A DNA stretch of 64,000 bases from Acanthornis magna (lineage: Eukaryota > Chordata > Aves > Passeriformes > Acanthizidae), in the NCBI GenBank assembly GCA_036785705.1, contig JAWUZG010000033.1, forward strand, positions 496,001 to 560,000, read 5' to 3'. The notes beneath the pieces are model-generated. The model searched no databases and was not told the origin of the DNA. It was given only the letters and a program-made list of their open reading frames with translations. This document shows positions 13,601 to 26,861 of the stretch, one piece after another; the stretch's first letter is position 1; each line of letters starts with the position of its first letter. A program made the position numbers and the translations under genes.

Positions 13601-16254
13601 GTTTCTATTTTCCAGTTACATCTCTGCGGACAAGATTAAGAAAATGGTATTATTTGAAGATTATAAACTATTATTGTTAGAATATTCTCTTCACTTTATG
13701 TTGTTTGACTTGCTACTACCAAAAAATGAGATATTCTTGGAGGTGCTCTAGGATGAAAAACTACAAAATGAAAATGATCACACTATTATTTTAATTATTG
13801 TGATAAAGAGACTTGGAAAGTAAACATTTTAACATAAAATCATTTCAGTCTGCAGACTTACTAAGCATGAGATGGAAGTTAAACAAGGTGTTCTGAATAG
13901 ATGAAAAATTATGTTGATAAATCAAATTATTTCAGTGACCTCACTTGAATTTCAGAAGAGTACTGTTGTTTTCTAACATAAGAGATATGAACAGGTATTT
14001 GAGAATCAGTGCCTTCATCCTACAAATAGATAAAGATGTAAGTTCATAGGCAAATGATTGAGTTAACATTTTTTTTTTTTATTTTAAAAACTTCGCATAG
14101 CTTCATGATATAAACACCCTACAGAACATCTTTTGCTGTAACATATCACCATAACACCTGTGAAGTCAACAGATGTGCACCAACCGAGAGCCTGGTGTAC
14201 TGTGTGCAGTCAAGAGCAATTGCGTGGCAACTGTAATTGATGTTGCAGGGATACGAAGAATTAATAAATCACAAATTGGAAGACATGTTAATTTGTATTC
14301 ACTTTTATCCTTCAGAAGACATGTATAATCTTTGCTAATAATTTGCTTAAGCAACACAGATAATTGAATCTTTAATATGCTTTTTTTTCTTTTAATGTGT
14401 TAACCCATTAAATCTATCATTATTATCATGACCAGGACATAAAATTTGCAACTTTTTTTTTTATTACTAACATAGATCCTAAGAGAATATAGATTTTCAC
14501 TGGTTTGAATACCTTTCTACACCAAAATATCCTTGAAGTTGTTTGTTCTTCCTGTTATGGACAGCTGCTTTTCCCAAATATTTCAATAATTAGCCAGATG
14601 TTCCAGGTCACTCTAAAAGTCATAGACTAGAAGGCAAGGTCTTTTAACTCTGCTTCATGCTCCAAATATTATTGTTCATGTTTTTATTTCATCTTTCGAT
14701 ATAAAAACTCATTAATGAATACTCTCAAAATTTGTCACTCTTACTCTGACAAGTTCTATAAAGGGTTTAATTAATACAGGGTATGCAATTACAGTACCCT
14801 CCCTCTGATTGTCAACTTTGTTTGGAGTTCAGTGCAGATTACTTTAGCTGCAGGTAATAGGTTAAATTAGTCCCTGCTGTGCACCAAACTGCAGTAGCAA
14901 AACTGCTATTGCTTTCTGAGTCGATTAACTTACTTTTAGTCCACTTGTTTTTACATTTCACGGCAGCGTAAATATAATGTAGATTCAGCATATAAAATGG
15001 AAACAGTTCAGAAAGTAACTAAGGTCTTTTCCTTTTGAGTATAATTGAACTGTTTTAATATACAGAAAGCAAGAGGTTTCCCATCAAAATAAATTGAATT
15101 GATTTTAAACTGGAAAAAAAAAACCAAAACCAACAACACCCTCCCCCTTCCCCAAAACAGAGATACTGAAAGAAAGCCGAGTTTGAGTATCTAATAGTTC
15201 CTATCACAGGAACTTAGGAAAAAAACTTCAAGCACTCATTGATTGACTACACCAGAATCTTTAAACAGGCACATAGGAAGTTGCAGGAACACTTCTATAT
15301 GGAGACATGAAGAAATTCTTAATGCTATATTCCCCTTTGCCTGCAGTCGGGAAAGAATTATGTCAGAATTCAATTATCATACACACGGTACAGCTCTGGA
15401 TATTCTTATTAATACATAGGAAATATGTTCTACCTTTTTATCAGGTTATCAGGTTTTGAATATCATCAATTCCTGTGCCAATGAGTTCTAGAGATTTATA
15501 TAAGCACTAAGTTCAATGTAATTAAAAGTGAGAAATTAAAAAACCTTCTAGAAATTGTGTGCTTCATGTATTTAATTTTAAATGTTCCTCTTTTTAACTG
15601 TACTTGTTCTTCCACTAAAAACTGTAACTTTGGAGCCAGAGATGGTGAATTTTGTATAGAAAGAGAAATCTATCAATACCCAGAGAAGAGACAGACATAT
15701 CTCCTAGCACTGAATAGTCCATATGGATTTAACACTCATTTTACTCTTTTGAAGTTACTTCCTTTGTTAACTTTGAGATCAGACCTTTCGTATTGTAGTA
15801 TCAAAGGTCTCTGAATTGCAGTAGTTGGACTCCTCTCTCTGTGGTGAAACCTTTTAAAAACAGAACTGGTCAACAAACTCAACTTCCATCTCCTGATTTA
15901 TGTTTGAAAATTTCCAAAATATTTCTTAGACTAGACCGTACCTAGGGAAAATCCTGGCCATTTTTAATTCCATGACATCAGGTCTGACACTTCTTTACTT
16001 CTGGTCCTGCCAGAAACTTGGTAAAAAGAGTCTTATGAACCTGTATATTTAGTACAGTAACTATTTTTGCAGTTTAAGGCAAGAATTTTTTAAGATGTAT
16101 CTTTTTTACTGTTTCTTTTTTATCAGTTAAAGAAATCACCCTGAGTTCTCAAAATTAAGCCATTCTTCCCAGATCATCACCACCTACAAGAAATCTGTGG
16201 GCCAAGAGCTTCACAGCAGTAATTCCTTTTTAAGTTCATTATATATCTTTCTAT

Positions 16255-16500
16255 GAGTATGCCAGCCAGGAAAGGAAGGTCCGAGAAGTGATACCCTCAC
16301 TGATAAACAAGGCTGGCGAGTGGTGGCAGCAGATGAGAAGGCTGAGGTACTCAAATTCTGCCTCAGTCCTCACTTCTAACTTCCCTTATCACTCAGGTGG
16401 ATAGGGTGCAAGACATGGACAGGGAACCAAAGTCCCTCCCACAAGAGAGAGAAGATCACAGATTCATTACTACCTGAGGAGCAGGAATATGAGACATGCA
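16255..16500 (+). mobile_element. Possible internal CR1 LINE fragment
   Basis: The stretch around 16,290-16,370 reads CTGATAAACAAGGCTGG, then GATGAGAAGGCTGAGGTACT and TGCCTCAGTCCTCAC. I recognise this as resembling the avian CR1 region between the endonuclease and reverse-transcriptase parts, where bird copies carry a similar AAGGCTGAGGT...TTTGCCTCAGTCT phrase. It is short and diverged with no intact reading frame. Alignment to CR1 consensus sequences would settle it. Confidence 0.45.
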
Positions 16501-19500
16501 TAATGTCTTAGAGTTTTCTAAGCTCTGGAAGAATACAGAAAACTTTCAGAATATATTTAATATCTATTTCCTGTAAAAATTTGCTAAAGTATCAAATATT
16601 TTCTAAAGTATCCAGTATATTGACAACATCTACAGATCTCGCTGTTTTATTATTACTTTATTCCAAAATACAAATCGGAATTAAAAGTAGTTTAATGATC
16701 CCAAAAGTTTGTTGCTTGAATGAAATTATGCACTAATGAAGGTCAATGTTATGAAATTTCTTAAGGTTAGGAAACACAAGAAATGTATCACTTACTCATA
16801 ACTGTTAAATTTTGTACAGGAGAGCAAACCTGGCAAAGAATGAGCTAATTGCTAGACCTCAGATGGCAAACAGTTATTCCCAGCTCTGTGTAGTACATAA
16901 GGTCAGACAGGCTATCTCATCTTGAATAAACTGCTTACAGGCTGCTTTTCCAAGATATCAATTTCCTCTTTTCTGTCCTTACCAGAGACCAAAAAATTTT
17001 GAAATTGCAACTGAACAATTTCTACACTGTCCTTGACCTAGATATTCAAAAGAGTTCTAGGATTACTGCAACATCTGAAAAACATTGCAATTTCTGCTCG
17101 TAATTCCATCCACTTTTTTCTTCCCTACATAAATATTACTAAAACAGGTAGGTAGTCTCTTTTTAATCACGTAAACTTCAGACACTATCAGTACATCTCT
17201 TGTGTCAAAAGGAAAAATAAAGCACTCAGAAAATCAAGATCCTAAATATAAAAATATTCCTGAATGCTTAAGCCCTTGAGAGAACACTCTAGACTTCAGT
17301 TATGTGTAGTTTTCCTCTGAAATGTTGTCTTTTACAGCCACTGTAAGGAATTTCTCTTTACATGAACAAATCAGATATTTTTCCTAATGCCATATTAAAT
17401 ATATGCTTACTGTTTATATAAACATATATGTATTGTTTATATAAACTGTTTATATGCACTCTTATGTTTATACATGCCTTCAAATTCTGTAATTATGAAT
17501 GTATTCTTATTTATTCTCATATTGTTAACCAGGTCTCTGACTTCAGAGTAGTAAATACAGAAATTATTTACCTTACCTAATTAAAAAAATTTGCAACTCC
17601 ATTCCCAAAACCTTCTTAAATGAGATAATATTAGCAGGAAAATCAGAAAGGGGTTAGTTTGGGTGGGAGCTTTTTTCATATCAACAGAATAAGTTGATCA
17701 ATTATCCACTAATCCTGCTTAACTACTGAAGAGCTGGGCAGTAAGTCACTAAAGAAAGACAAGAAAACTTTATTCCATAGAGAAAATACAGCAGTGATGT
17801 ACTGGCATTACAACATTCCAGACATTCTGGATAACATTTTATCCTATTGTATCTTTCAGATGTATGTCAAAATACTTTTCTGACAGAAAAGTTTTCTTCC
17901 AGCTGCAGCCATGTCATGTTCTCTCCTGAGAATCTGAGAATATCTGATAACTACAGCTCATATTTAACTGCAAGAACAGAAGAGAACAGTTGGAACCTGA
18001 GGAAAGGTTTTGGGTAGAAATTTGCAAAATTTTAGTCAATAAAGTATCCCAATGTATAATAAAGGATGAGAAATGAGTAGGAGAGAACCTTTAAAATTTC
18101 CATTCTTCAGTTAACTCTTAATAAAATCTTTTCTTCCTGAATTTGCCACTTTTTCAGATAGCTGCTCTTCCTTTGTACTTTTCAATGGAAATTCACTTGA
18201 CACACCTTTTATATTTTAAGAAAGAGAGAGATACAGAGAAAAGCCACTCTCTAGGAGGAATTTTGTTTTGCACAATGGGACTCACAAGCTTTCTGAATTC
18301 CAGTAAGAAAAATACTATTAAGAAAGGTTTTATAACTTTCCAAGAGCAACTGATAGCACATTATAAAATTTTACATCTCTTCTGATGCAGATAAACCTGA
18401 GATGAGAGAGCATTGGATGGACCTCTGGTAAGGGCACAACGTGCTGAACAGATCTACTATTCATTGGGAGACCTAATGGTGCCATGGTTGAGTTTTTATT
18501 GAACTTTCTTAGAAATAAGCATCTATATTCAACTTCCATATTTTCATCAAAATTATGTTCATATGGGAACACTTTGCTTCACTTTATGACAAAGACATGC
18601 TACTGGCATCACCAGCAGCACCAAGCGGGTGCCACCTGGAGAGCCTTCCTCAATGGTTATCCAGCCAAGCTCATCCCAAGCTCATCAAGAGGCACGCGCA
18701 GCACAGAGCAGTCCTGAAGGCAAAGCCGTGTGTGCAGCACAGAGCACTGCAGACCACCGTGTCTGCTGAGCTGGACCACTGACGCTTGCTGTACAACAAA
18801 CTTCCTCTTCGGACCACTGAATATCAAGTTGTCTAAAGAGGATCTATTCCACTTAGAGGAGCTCACCCACACATTTGTATTCCTTGTGTAACTATAAGAA
18901 TTTCAGGCTCAGCATTATCCCCAAGATCTCCAACCCATTCCTGAAGATATTGAAAGGATGACAAATACTGAGCTTCTTCAAAAATAAGCTAGCCCAGTGT
19001 AAAAAAAAAAACAAAAAGACCTCAGGCTTGTATGACAGAAAAGTAGTGCACAGAGCAGCACTTTGGGAAGAGCTGGAGAGAAAATGCTCCCTCTCCCCAT
19101 GGCACCTTAGAGTTTATTGGCTGTTAAGGATCTCAAAAGAAAATCTACAACAATACAAAGACACAAGAAATGCCATGAAAGTTTAATAATTTAATTATTT
19201 TCAGGAAAAAGAAAAGCTTTTCATTATCAGGATAATCCTAACAGAGAAGAATCTTTAGTTCTTAAATAAAGGCAAAGACATGAAGTGAGCACTGCTGACC
19301 CAACACATAATTGCCTCCTTTGTGTCTCTTTTCTACCTGAGTTGCCTGTCCATGCTAGATTTGGAAAAGGCAAAATAATTTCCCCTCCTAGCTACTGCAT
19401 AAATAAACAAAAGACTAAGCACTGTAATGCCCTTAAATGTTTGTTTAAAAAAAAAAACAAACAAACACAAAAACAAAAAGTTAAAATTATATTTAAGCAT

Positions 19501-21506
19501 ACTTTTAAAAAGAAAAAAATCTACCTTTCTATGTGCTGTGACAAATTTGTACAGAGTAAAAAGCCACCATGGTCACACCCTGCTGGAACTGAATATCACC
19601 TTTAAGACTGAAAAAATTTAAGGTTTTAGAGAGGTTCCCATTGGGAATGGCCCAGTCTACCTCCATCTTCCTTCTGCTGTCCCATTCAGGAAGAGATTAA
19701 ATCTCTCTGGACAAGCATCTATGTATTTTTGTTTTCTGCTTTCCACAGGTATACCACACCTACTTTATAATGCTACAGTGTCCAGTCAACAGTTTCTATC
19801 AGCTGAGCCCTAGAGCAAGGACAATGATGTAAAAGAAAGTTTGTCTTGCTGTATTTTTTTAGCTGACAATGTCTACCGATGTTAGACACACACATGGGAA
19901 GACAGCAGATGAAACTTCTTGTCACCACAGAGAAAGCACAGCAGAATCACAGCGAGCAATCTCTGTGTAAGAGCAAGATATAGGAAGAAACTTGAATGAG
20001 TTTTATAATCTGATCTAGTTAGTAAAATGCAAAACAAAAGAAAACATCCATGGTATCTTCTTACCAGTAGCAGCAAAATGGGAAAAAAGTCTTTCCAGAC
20101 TCCACTTTCATAACTGAATTTTTCCAACAAATAACGTGTGCAGAGCCAGCTACATCTGCTCTGAACTAAATACCACCTGAACAAGGCCTTGAATTCAAGC
20201 AAAGCATTTCAATAAAAAATTGAAAAGTCAGTATTCTCCATGTCAAACCTTGTATTTGTCTGTCCAGGCTCTGTTTCTTAGTAGTGGCCATTATGAGCCT
20301 TTTTGCTAGTTCGGTAATCCTATCTCTATCTCATATTTCCCTTAAGTAGTGGTGCCATTTAATTTTAAATGTCGTTTGCTGAAGGATTCAAAGGAAAATG
20401 TGGGATGTATGTATATATATTGCCTAGTTTTAGATGAACAATAATGGAGAAATATATGTTAGAATAAAATTTCTATACATCAAAAACTATTTAATTTTCT
20501 GTGGTCATGTAAAAGGTAGCACTGTTTCAATCCATAATTCAGATTCCATAATCTCTTATAGATATCATTGACCTTCTCTGCAAACTTCTGTCACACAGAG
20601 AACAGTTCTGGAGGGATCACATTAAATCGTACTGCAATGGTGACAGCCAGTTACTTGTAGATAATTTAGCCCACTTTAACAAGTTTTAACCATGAATTGT
20701 ACTTTTCCATATCCTTATTCTTCACATAGTAGTGTAACAAAGCTGGCATCTCTGTGCATTTTATGTGAATAAAAATCTATGCAAAAATGCAAACCTCCAA
20801 CAGGTTTCACATGTTTCACTGAGAGTAATCTCCCAGGAGAACTATTAGGATTCTCGTACAGGGATTTAGATACACATTTTCAATCAGTAGTGAACAGAAT
20901 GATCTAATGTTTCCATAGAGTATCTTAGATCAATATTTTTTACTGGCACACCTTTGACATATTTGGGAATAAAAAATTCCTTTTAAAATAATAATTGTCA
21001 ATAAATAATGAAAAAATCCCTTAGCCAGCTACCACTCTAAAGCTATTTATTCTCACAAAGTGGTGAATTTTAGCACTGGAATGAGAATGAAGAGTGGCAC
21101 AGGTTCTAAACAAACAATAAGTACTGAGAAAGGTGGGAAAGTAATATTAAAAATTTGCCACTAAAAAAGGCTAGTTACCCAGTTTGGACATTTAGAATAC
21201 AGTACATACTATAAAAAGGATTCCTGCCTATCTAAACATTGTCAAATTGATCATCTCCGACAAAGGATGGAGAAAAACAAGAAAGCCACAGGAAATCAGA
21301 ATGTCTACTTCCTCCTTTCCTCACTCAGAAAACATTCAGTGGAGCCGAGCCTGCACATAAGCAATAGCCCACGTGTAGAGAGCTGCCTCGAGCATCTGAA
21401 ATTTTATTTTATAGCTACAACCAGAACCACAGCTGCCAGAGGTTTCCATGGAAGGGGAAGGGTAACTTCTTATAGTTTTTCATAGTTACACAGATTATTC
21501 TCCTTT

Positions 21507-22030
21507 CACAGAATCACAGAATGGGTCAGGTTGGGAAGAGACCACAGTGGCTCATCTGGTACAACCTCCCTGCTCCAGCAGGATCATCCCAGAGCATATG
21601 GCCAAAATTGCATCCTTACAGTTCTGGAATATCTCCAGTGAGGGAGACTCCGTAACCTCTCTGGACTATCTGCTCCAGGGCTCAGTCACTTCACAGTAAA
21701 AGGTGGAACTTCTGTGCATCAGTTTCTACTCATTTCCTCTTGTCCTATGGTTGGGTACCACCGAGCAGAGCCTGGTCCATCCTCTGACACCTCCCTTCAC
21801 ACAATCACATGCATGAGATCTCCTCTCTCTCGTCTCTTCTCCAGCCTGCACACCCCCAGCTCCATTAATCTTTCCTCACGAGAGAGATGCTCCTGTCCCT
21901 TACTCATTTTTTTGCCCTTCACTGGACCTGCTCCAGGAGCTTCATGTTTCTGTTGCACTGAGGAGCCCAGAACTGAACAGAGAACTCAACTACTGCTCCG
22001 CTTTGCGGAACTACTGCTTATGCTCTTCAC
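21507..22030 (-). mobile_element. CR1 LINE 3' fragment
   Basis: The plus strand starts CACAGAATCACAGAATGGG, the reverse complement of the CR1 3' end with its short ATTCTGTG-type terminal repeats. It continues GTTGGGAAGAGACC...TCATCTGGTACAACC...CTGCTCCAGCAGGATCATCCCAGAG, which matches the reverse complement of the CR1 3' UTR and C-terminal reverse-transcriptase region. It is 5'-truncated, as nearly all avian CR1 copies are, and carries many substitutions. CR1 is the dominant non-LTR retrotransposon of birds, so this is good evidence for a bird genome. Confidence 0.9.
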
Positions 22031-25010
22031 TAAACCACCTTTGGTTTTCTCCTTTAGCTGAGAAAATTGCGTTTTATTTTGTAAATTAAGGTAGAAAAAA
22101 AGGGAGTGAAACTGTGCATTTTTATTTGTCTCTGGTTTTACCATCTTTTACAGATGCACAGTCTTCCACATTGTCATATTTACCAAATAAGAACAGAAGA
22201 AACTCAAAATGTTTAAGGGCTTTCTGGAAAAAGCACATGAATTTCCTTTTTATCTATTTTGATTCCTAAGAAAAATAAACACACAGTTATTTTTAGAATC
22301 ATTTCGATTCTGTGAATCTTTCTGGACTATAACAAGCAGAAATTCCTATGGAATTAGGTCACTTCACCTTCACTTTTTTTTTTTTTTTTAACAAAATATC
22401 CCATTGTGATAACTATATCAATAAAATGTCTCTTTATTTACCTGTCAATGCACAACATGGCGTGGAAACACAAATATTGAAATACTGCACTGTGGAAGAT
22501 AAAGTTTTATTTTAAAAATGTTACATGGCTGTGATGTGACTGGTTTTTCTGGGCTTGAGGACAAAATTTTTATGCATTTAGGCATGATAGATGCAGATGA
22601 TTTGAATTGCGGTTAATCTAAACTTTTAATTTTTCATGTTTCCTTAGCATATTTTTGGGGAAAGCTGGGATGCCAATGTTAGTGTTTCTCAAGTAATCAT
22701 TTGCTGGCTGGAGCTGGGTTCACCCAACAATGCAAGGTTCAAGGAAATCTCAAGGATAACTGATTTTTATCCTGCTCATTAAACAGCTTTACAGAGAACT
22801 GAGGACCACTGAACCAATATGATTACTAAAGCTGTCGGGGGGGAAATGGAAGACCATTAAGAAAATGCGGAATGAAAAAAGCAAATACCACTCATATGGC
22901 AGCTAAGACAGATTTTCATTCAAAACAAGGCTTTTTAATGGATTTTTTGAATCCTTTGAAAAACTTCTCTATTGCTCTCTAATTCATTTTTGCTTAGCTT
23001 AAGCAAAAGGTGAATTAAATTTTGTATTTAGTGTCATTCACTGTAGTTAAATAAGCATCATTCACCATAATAGCTTTGTAGAACACTTGATGCTTCAAGA
23101 ACACATAAAAACAGAGGAGAAAAGAACCCTTAAATATAAAACCATTTTAAAGTCCCTTGTCATTTGAAGGATACTATCAAAGGATCTTCTACAAAAGATG
23201 ATTCAAAGTGATATATGCAAAAATCATTTGCAGAATAGATTTTTCTCATTTACCTAGCACTTTCCACATATACAGTCTGTTGTGCACATGAGGTCTATCC
23301 CACAGCAACCTCAAGCAGATACTAGTGCTTTATAAGAAAATTGTGATGGTAACCTCTTTAGTCTGCTTTATCTTTAGAATGGGTTGTAGCGAAGAGGTGG
23401 AAGAAAATACTGAGATTAAGAAAAAATATGGTTCTTATTAATAACTTTACATCAATTTATACTGACTGACTGACTGACTACATTGAAATTGTTAGGTTAA
23501 AGAATCTACATCGCCAAGATTTTCTGAACATCTCAATATCTACCACTATGCCCATGCTTTTAGTATAGTTCAACTCACATCCAGAGCCTCATAAAGTTTT
23601 ATTAAGAAAAGCATAAAGCCTCAGCACAATTCCAGTTTAAGTGCCTAGATCTTAAAACAGTTGCTGGAGAGCTCCTGGCATCTCTGCAAAGGATTTACAA
23701 GTATCAGAAAACTGAGCCACTTTATTTCCATGTAACACAGATGGCAGGGCAGGTCTATTTCTTTTCTACAGATGTGGCAACATCTATGTCACGATCTTTT
23801 TTGGTGTTGCATTTCTTCCCCATACTATTTTTCTTTCATTTTTATTAAGTTATGAGTCCTTCAGGATATATTTATGTTGTATATAGAAATATTCCCATTT
23901 TGTAAATATTCTTATTGTGCAGTAAAGACTGGGAGCAAGCCTTTCTCATTATCATTTTATATATTCATTAATGTTTGAAGACTAAGCACTACTTATAGAT
24001 AAAATGCAAAATACCAGAGGATTCCCACCAGCATCTCTTCAGGATAATCAGTTCTTCTGTGGATTTGTAGTGGCAGTGAATTGCATGAGAACAGCATTTT
24101 TTTCAACAACAAGGTTATAAAATCAGGTTGTGTTATTAAAACTTGATGTTTATTAAAAACAAACAAAAAGTTTTCTCCATTACTTTAAATTCATAGTGTG
24201 AGAGCTGAAAAAACAACCTACTTCTTATTTTATTTACAATGTTTTATCTACCTCTAGTAACCAGAAGAATTTATTTGTCTGTGACAAACTGTGATTGTTA
24301 AGGTTGTTTGACTTATATGAAATAATCTTTGGCACAGTTCAAATCCCTAGAAGTAGCCAATTTAAACAAATAAGCATCTAAATGAATTTTAAAAAATAAA
24401 AAAGAAAAAAAACCAAGCTAGAATAAAGTCCTGCTGAGTTACATTTCTCTTAATAGTTGTTTCCTAATGGACTTTAGAAGACTATTTGACAGGATGGTGT
24501 CTATATTCTGATGATGTCAAAATGTCAAATGAAAATCCACCTCTTTTAGCAGGAAAGTAATATGTTTTCAAAAATGCAACACAGCAGCTGGCATTCTGCC
24601 TGGTATCCAGAGAACTGAGAGAAAATCCTTTGTGGTCCTAACATGGAATTAGTATTTACACAGTCTAATCCTGAGGAGGGGAGAGAGAACAAACAAAACA
24701 AACTGATATACCTGTGGTCTTAATCAGTAAAATATCAGACTTTTTCCTCCTTAATAATGCTTAAAACCAACCTAATGAAACTGGATATTATTATTCTCCA
24801 TTAACTCTAAATTGTCATTTTAAGGCTTGGCACCTTGAAATAAAAAAGGCTTCTGATGATTTATTTTATTTCTTCTTGCCATCCCTAACCAGAAAACCTC
24901 CAAAAACTAAAAAACATCAAGAAAAATATGAAACAGAACTTCCATGTGTTGTCAGTGTATTTCATTCAAACCTGGTGTGAATATTAATTTCTTTTTTTTT
25001 TGTTCTCCAG
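22031..25010. other. AT-rich non-coding DNA
   Basis: No supportable gene. It holds a T run at 22,374-22,389 and a short ACTG tetranucleotide repeat (about 23,460-23,480). The stretch ends in a T run at about 24,992-25,001, immediately before base composition switches to GC-rich. Confidence 0.6.
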
Positions 25011-26567
25011 ATCCTTAAAGCAGAAGCCTGTATCAAAACTTAGATAGGCAAATCTCCCCCACGCGTGCACAAGTTTACGGGCACTTGGAAGCCATGCTGG
25101 GGGTGAGGTTGGGCTGGCTTGGGGAGGGGGCTGGGACAATTTGGGTGGCTTTTTGGGGTGTCCCGGTGTCAATCCCCACCCCCAATCTCGCCCCTCCTCT
25201 GGTGCCCTCTCCCCCATGCCGATGACACCAATGTCACCTGCACACCTGAGGAGTCTCTGGGGGGTTCCACACCGAGAGTGTGACGGGACAGGCACAGTTG
25301 TGGGGGCTGAGCCGGGCGTGGGGACAGAAGGGCTGATGGCACTGTCTGCACTGTGTCCCTGCGGCCTGTCCTCCAGACGCTGAGGGGGCAGGAGCTCCCA
25401 CCCCTCACTGTCACCTTTCCCTGTCCTTGAGGAAACAGGGACATTGTTGAATGCCATCACCGTGTGTGAGGGGAGAGTGCAGTTCCAGGCACTGGGGACA
25501 CAGGGAACACTCTGTGCCTCCCGATGGGACCTCTCGGACACCCACGTTCTCTGTGGCCACCTCAAGTGCTGGTTTGCCAGGTCCATTCCCGAACTTTGGG
25601 AGGGAAACCAGAGCTGTCTGGAAGGACTCGTTCCACTGCCATGGGACTGAAGCCCACCCGGAGCAGTGCCCAGTGACTGCCCTGGGGCCTCACTCTGCTC
25701 CCACGGGAACGCTGCTGCTGTCCTTGGCTCAGGTGAGTGTTGGGAAAATTCCACCCCACCCGCAGGGGCTGCCCAAGAGCCCCCAGCAGCAGCAGCAGCA
25801 GCCGGGGGCTCCCCAGGGCAGTGACATCTCTGCTGTCCCCAGGCCCTGCTGTCTCCGTGTCCCAGCCTGGACAGAGCCCATGTGTGTGTGTGCCCGTGGG
25901 TCTGTGCTGCAGGAGATACCCGCAGCTCTTGTGACCTGCACAGCAGAGCAGCCGCAGAGGGAACAAGATGGGGCCACTTGTGCTGTCCCTGGGGCTGTGG
26001 GGGGATCTGCAGATGTGTCCCTTTCCCTGTTGGAGCTGCTCTGGCTATGCTCAGCTGTGTCCATCTGGGTTTCCTTGCAGATGCTGCATTCAGCACTTTC
26101 CCTCTGGGAGTCTCCACCTTGGCTGATCTGTGCCTTCATGGGGCTCCAGTCACTGCCCAGCCCAGGCACACACAGGCCTGCAGATACTCTGCCTTGTCCA
26201 GGCAGCTCCAGATTCTTCTCCTGGAGCACATTCTGTGCCCTGTGCCACGTGGGACACCCCTGGGTACGTACCTCAGTCACCTGTCACCATCTCCACCGTC
26301 AGCACACAACAGTGGCTTTGCCCAAATCAAACTCTTGGCCTTTAGCAGCTGCCAATGTCAGCACTTTCCCTCTGCACAATCCATGGAGCTACAGAGGCTT
26401 TTTGGGGGGAAATTCTCTTGGCTCAAATTGACATGAGCTTGGAAAAAGAGCCAAAGCTTCAGGCAGTGCCCTGGGGAGATCTCACTTTATTGCCAAGATG
26501 CTCTGAGAGCAGCAGCTCTGGGCCCTGTCAGACACACTCTGGAGGCTCCAGGAGGGACTGAGCTGCT
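25011..26567. other. GC-rich non-coding sequence, left part of GC block
   Basis: Composition changes abruptly near 25,015 from AT-rich to GC-rich. The stretch contains a (CAG)6 run near 25,784-25,802 and long stop-poor frames on both strands (up to 377 codons on the minus strand at 24,984-26,117). These have low-complexity Pro/Ser/Gly-rich translations and no domain I recognise. A minus-strand AATAAA at 26,491-26,486 lies about 80 bases beyond the stop of the olfactory-receptor fragment and may be its old poly(A) signal. Confidence 0.55.
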
Positions 26568-26861
26568 TCATCCTTGGTAGTCATTGGAATCCAAATATTC
26601 ATCTAGGGAAATAATAAACACAAATAACAATACAGCTAATGATACTGAAATCAGTTTTCTGATGGCCTCCTTGAGCTCCTGGTTCCTCAGGCTGTAGAGG
26701 AGGAGGTTCAGTGCTGGAGGCACCACTGAGTGCAGAAGTGCCACCAGCAGATCCAGGGATGGCAAGGAGATGCACGAGGGCTTCAGATGGGCAAACACAG
26801 CAGTGCTGACAAACAGGGACAGCATGGCCATGGGAGGGAGGTACGTGCTGGGCAGGCACAA
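26568..26861 (-). pseudogene. Olfactory receptor C-terminal fragment
   Basis: The minus-strand frame encodes the end of a rhodopsin-like odorant receptor. Visible in order are: STYLPPMAMLSLFVSTAVF, matching the TM6 block usually written STCLPHLAVVSLFVSTA; an extracellular loop 3 with LKPSCISLPSLDLL; then TM7 with PALNLLLYSLRNQELKEA, matching the family signature PxxNPxIYSxRNxELK. The Pro of the NPxxY motif is replaced by Leu. Homology stops abruptly just upstream of STYLPP (plus strand about 26,850). TM1-TM5, the MAYDRYVAIC region and the start codon are absent, so only about 80 of the usual 310-320 residues remain. The tail after RKLIS is longer and more hydrophobic than usual. The type resembles the large OR14-like group expanded in birds, by memory only. 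It is a dead fragment, not an intact receptor. Confidence 0.85.

Larger units (their letters stand above)
5296..21506. other. AT-rich gene-poor DNA
   Basis: About 16 kb without a supportable gene. It contains simple tracts (an A run at 5,849-5,867, T-rich DNA at 6,773-6,842, an A/C-rich tract at 10,470-10,660, a T run at about 11,268-11,285), a pair of TTTATATAAA palindromes near 17,415-17,455, and a tentative CR1 fragment at 16,255-16,500. The longest open frame (7,909-8,460, plus, 183 codons) has no recognisable domain. No splice-consistent exon series is apparent. Confidence 0.55.

Noticed and set aside
24984..26117. 377-codon minus-strand open frame
   Set aside because: It crosses the composition boundary into AT-rich DNA. 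Overlapping frames on both strands are equally open, the translation is Pro/Ser/Gly-rich and no domain is visible. This is a GC-driven artefact.
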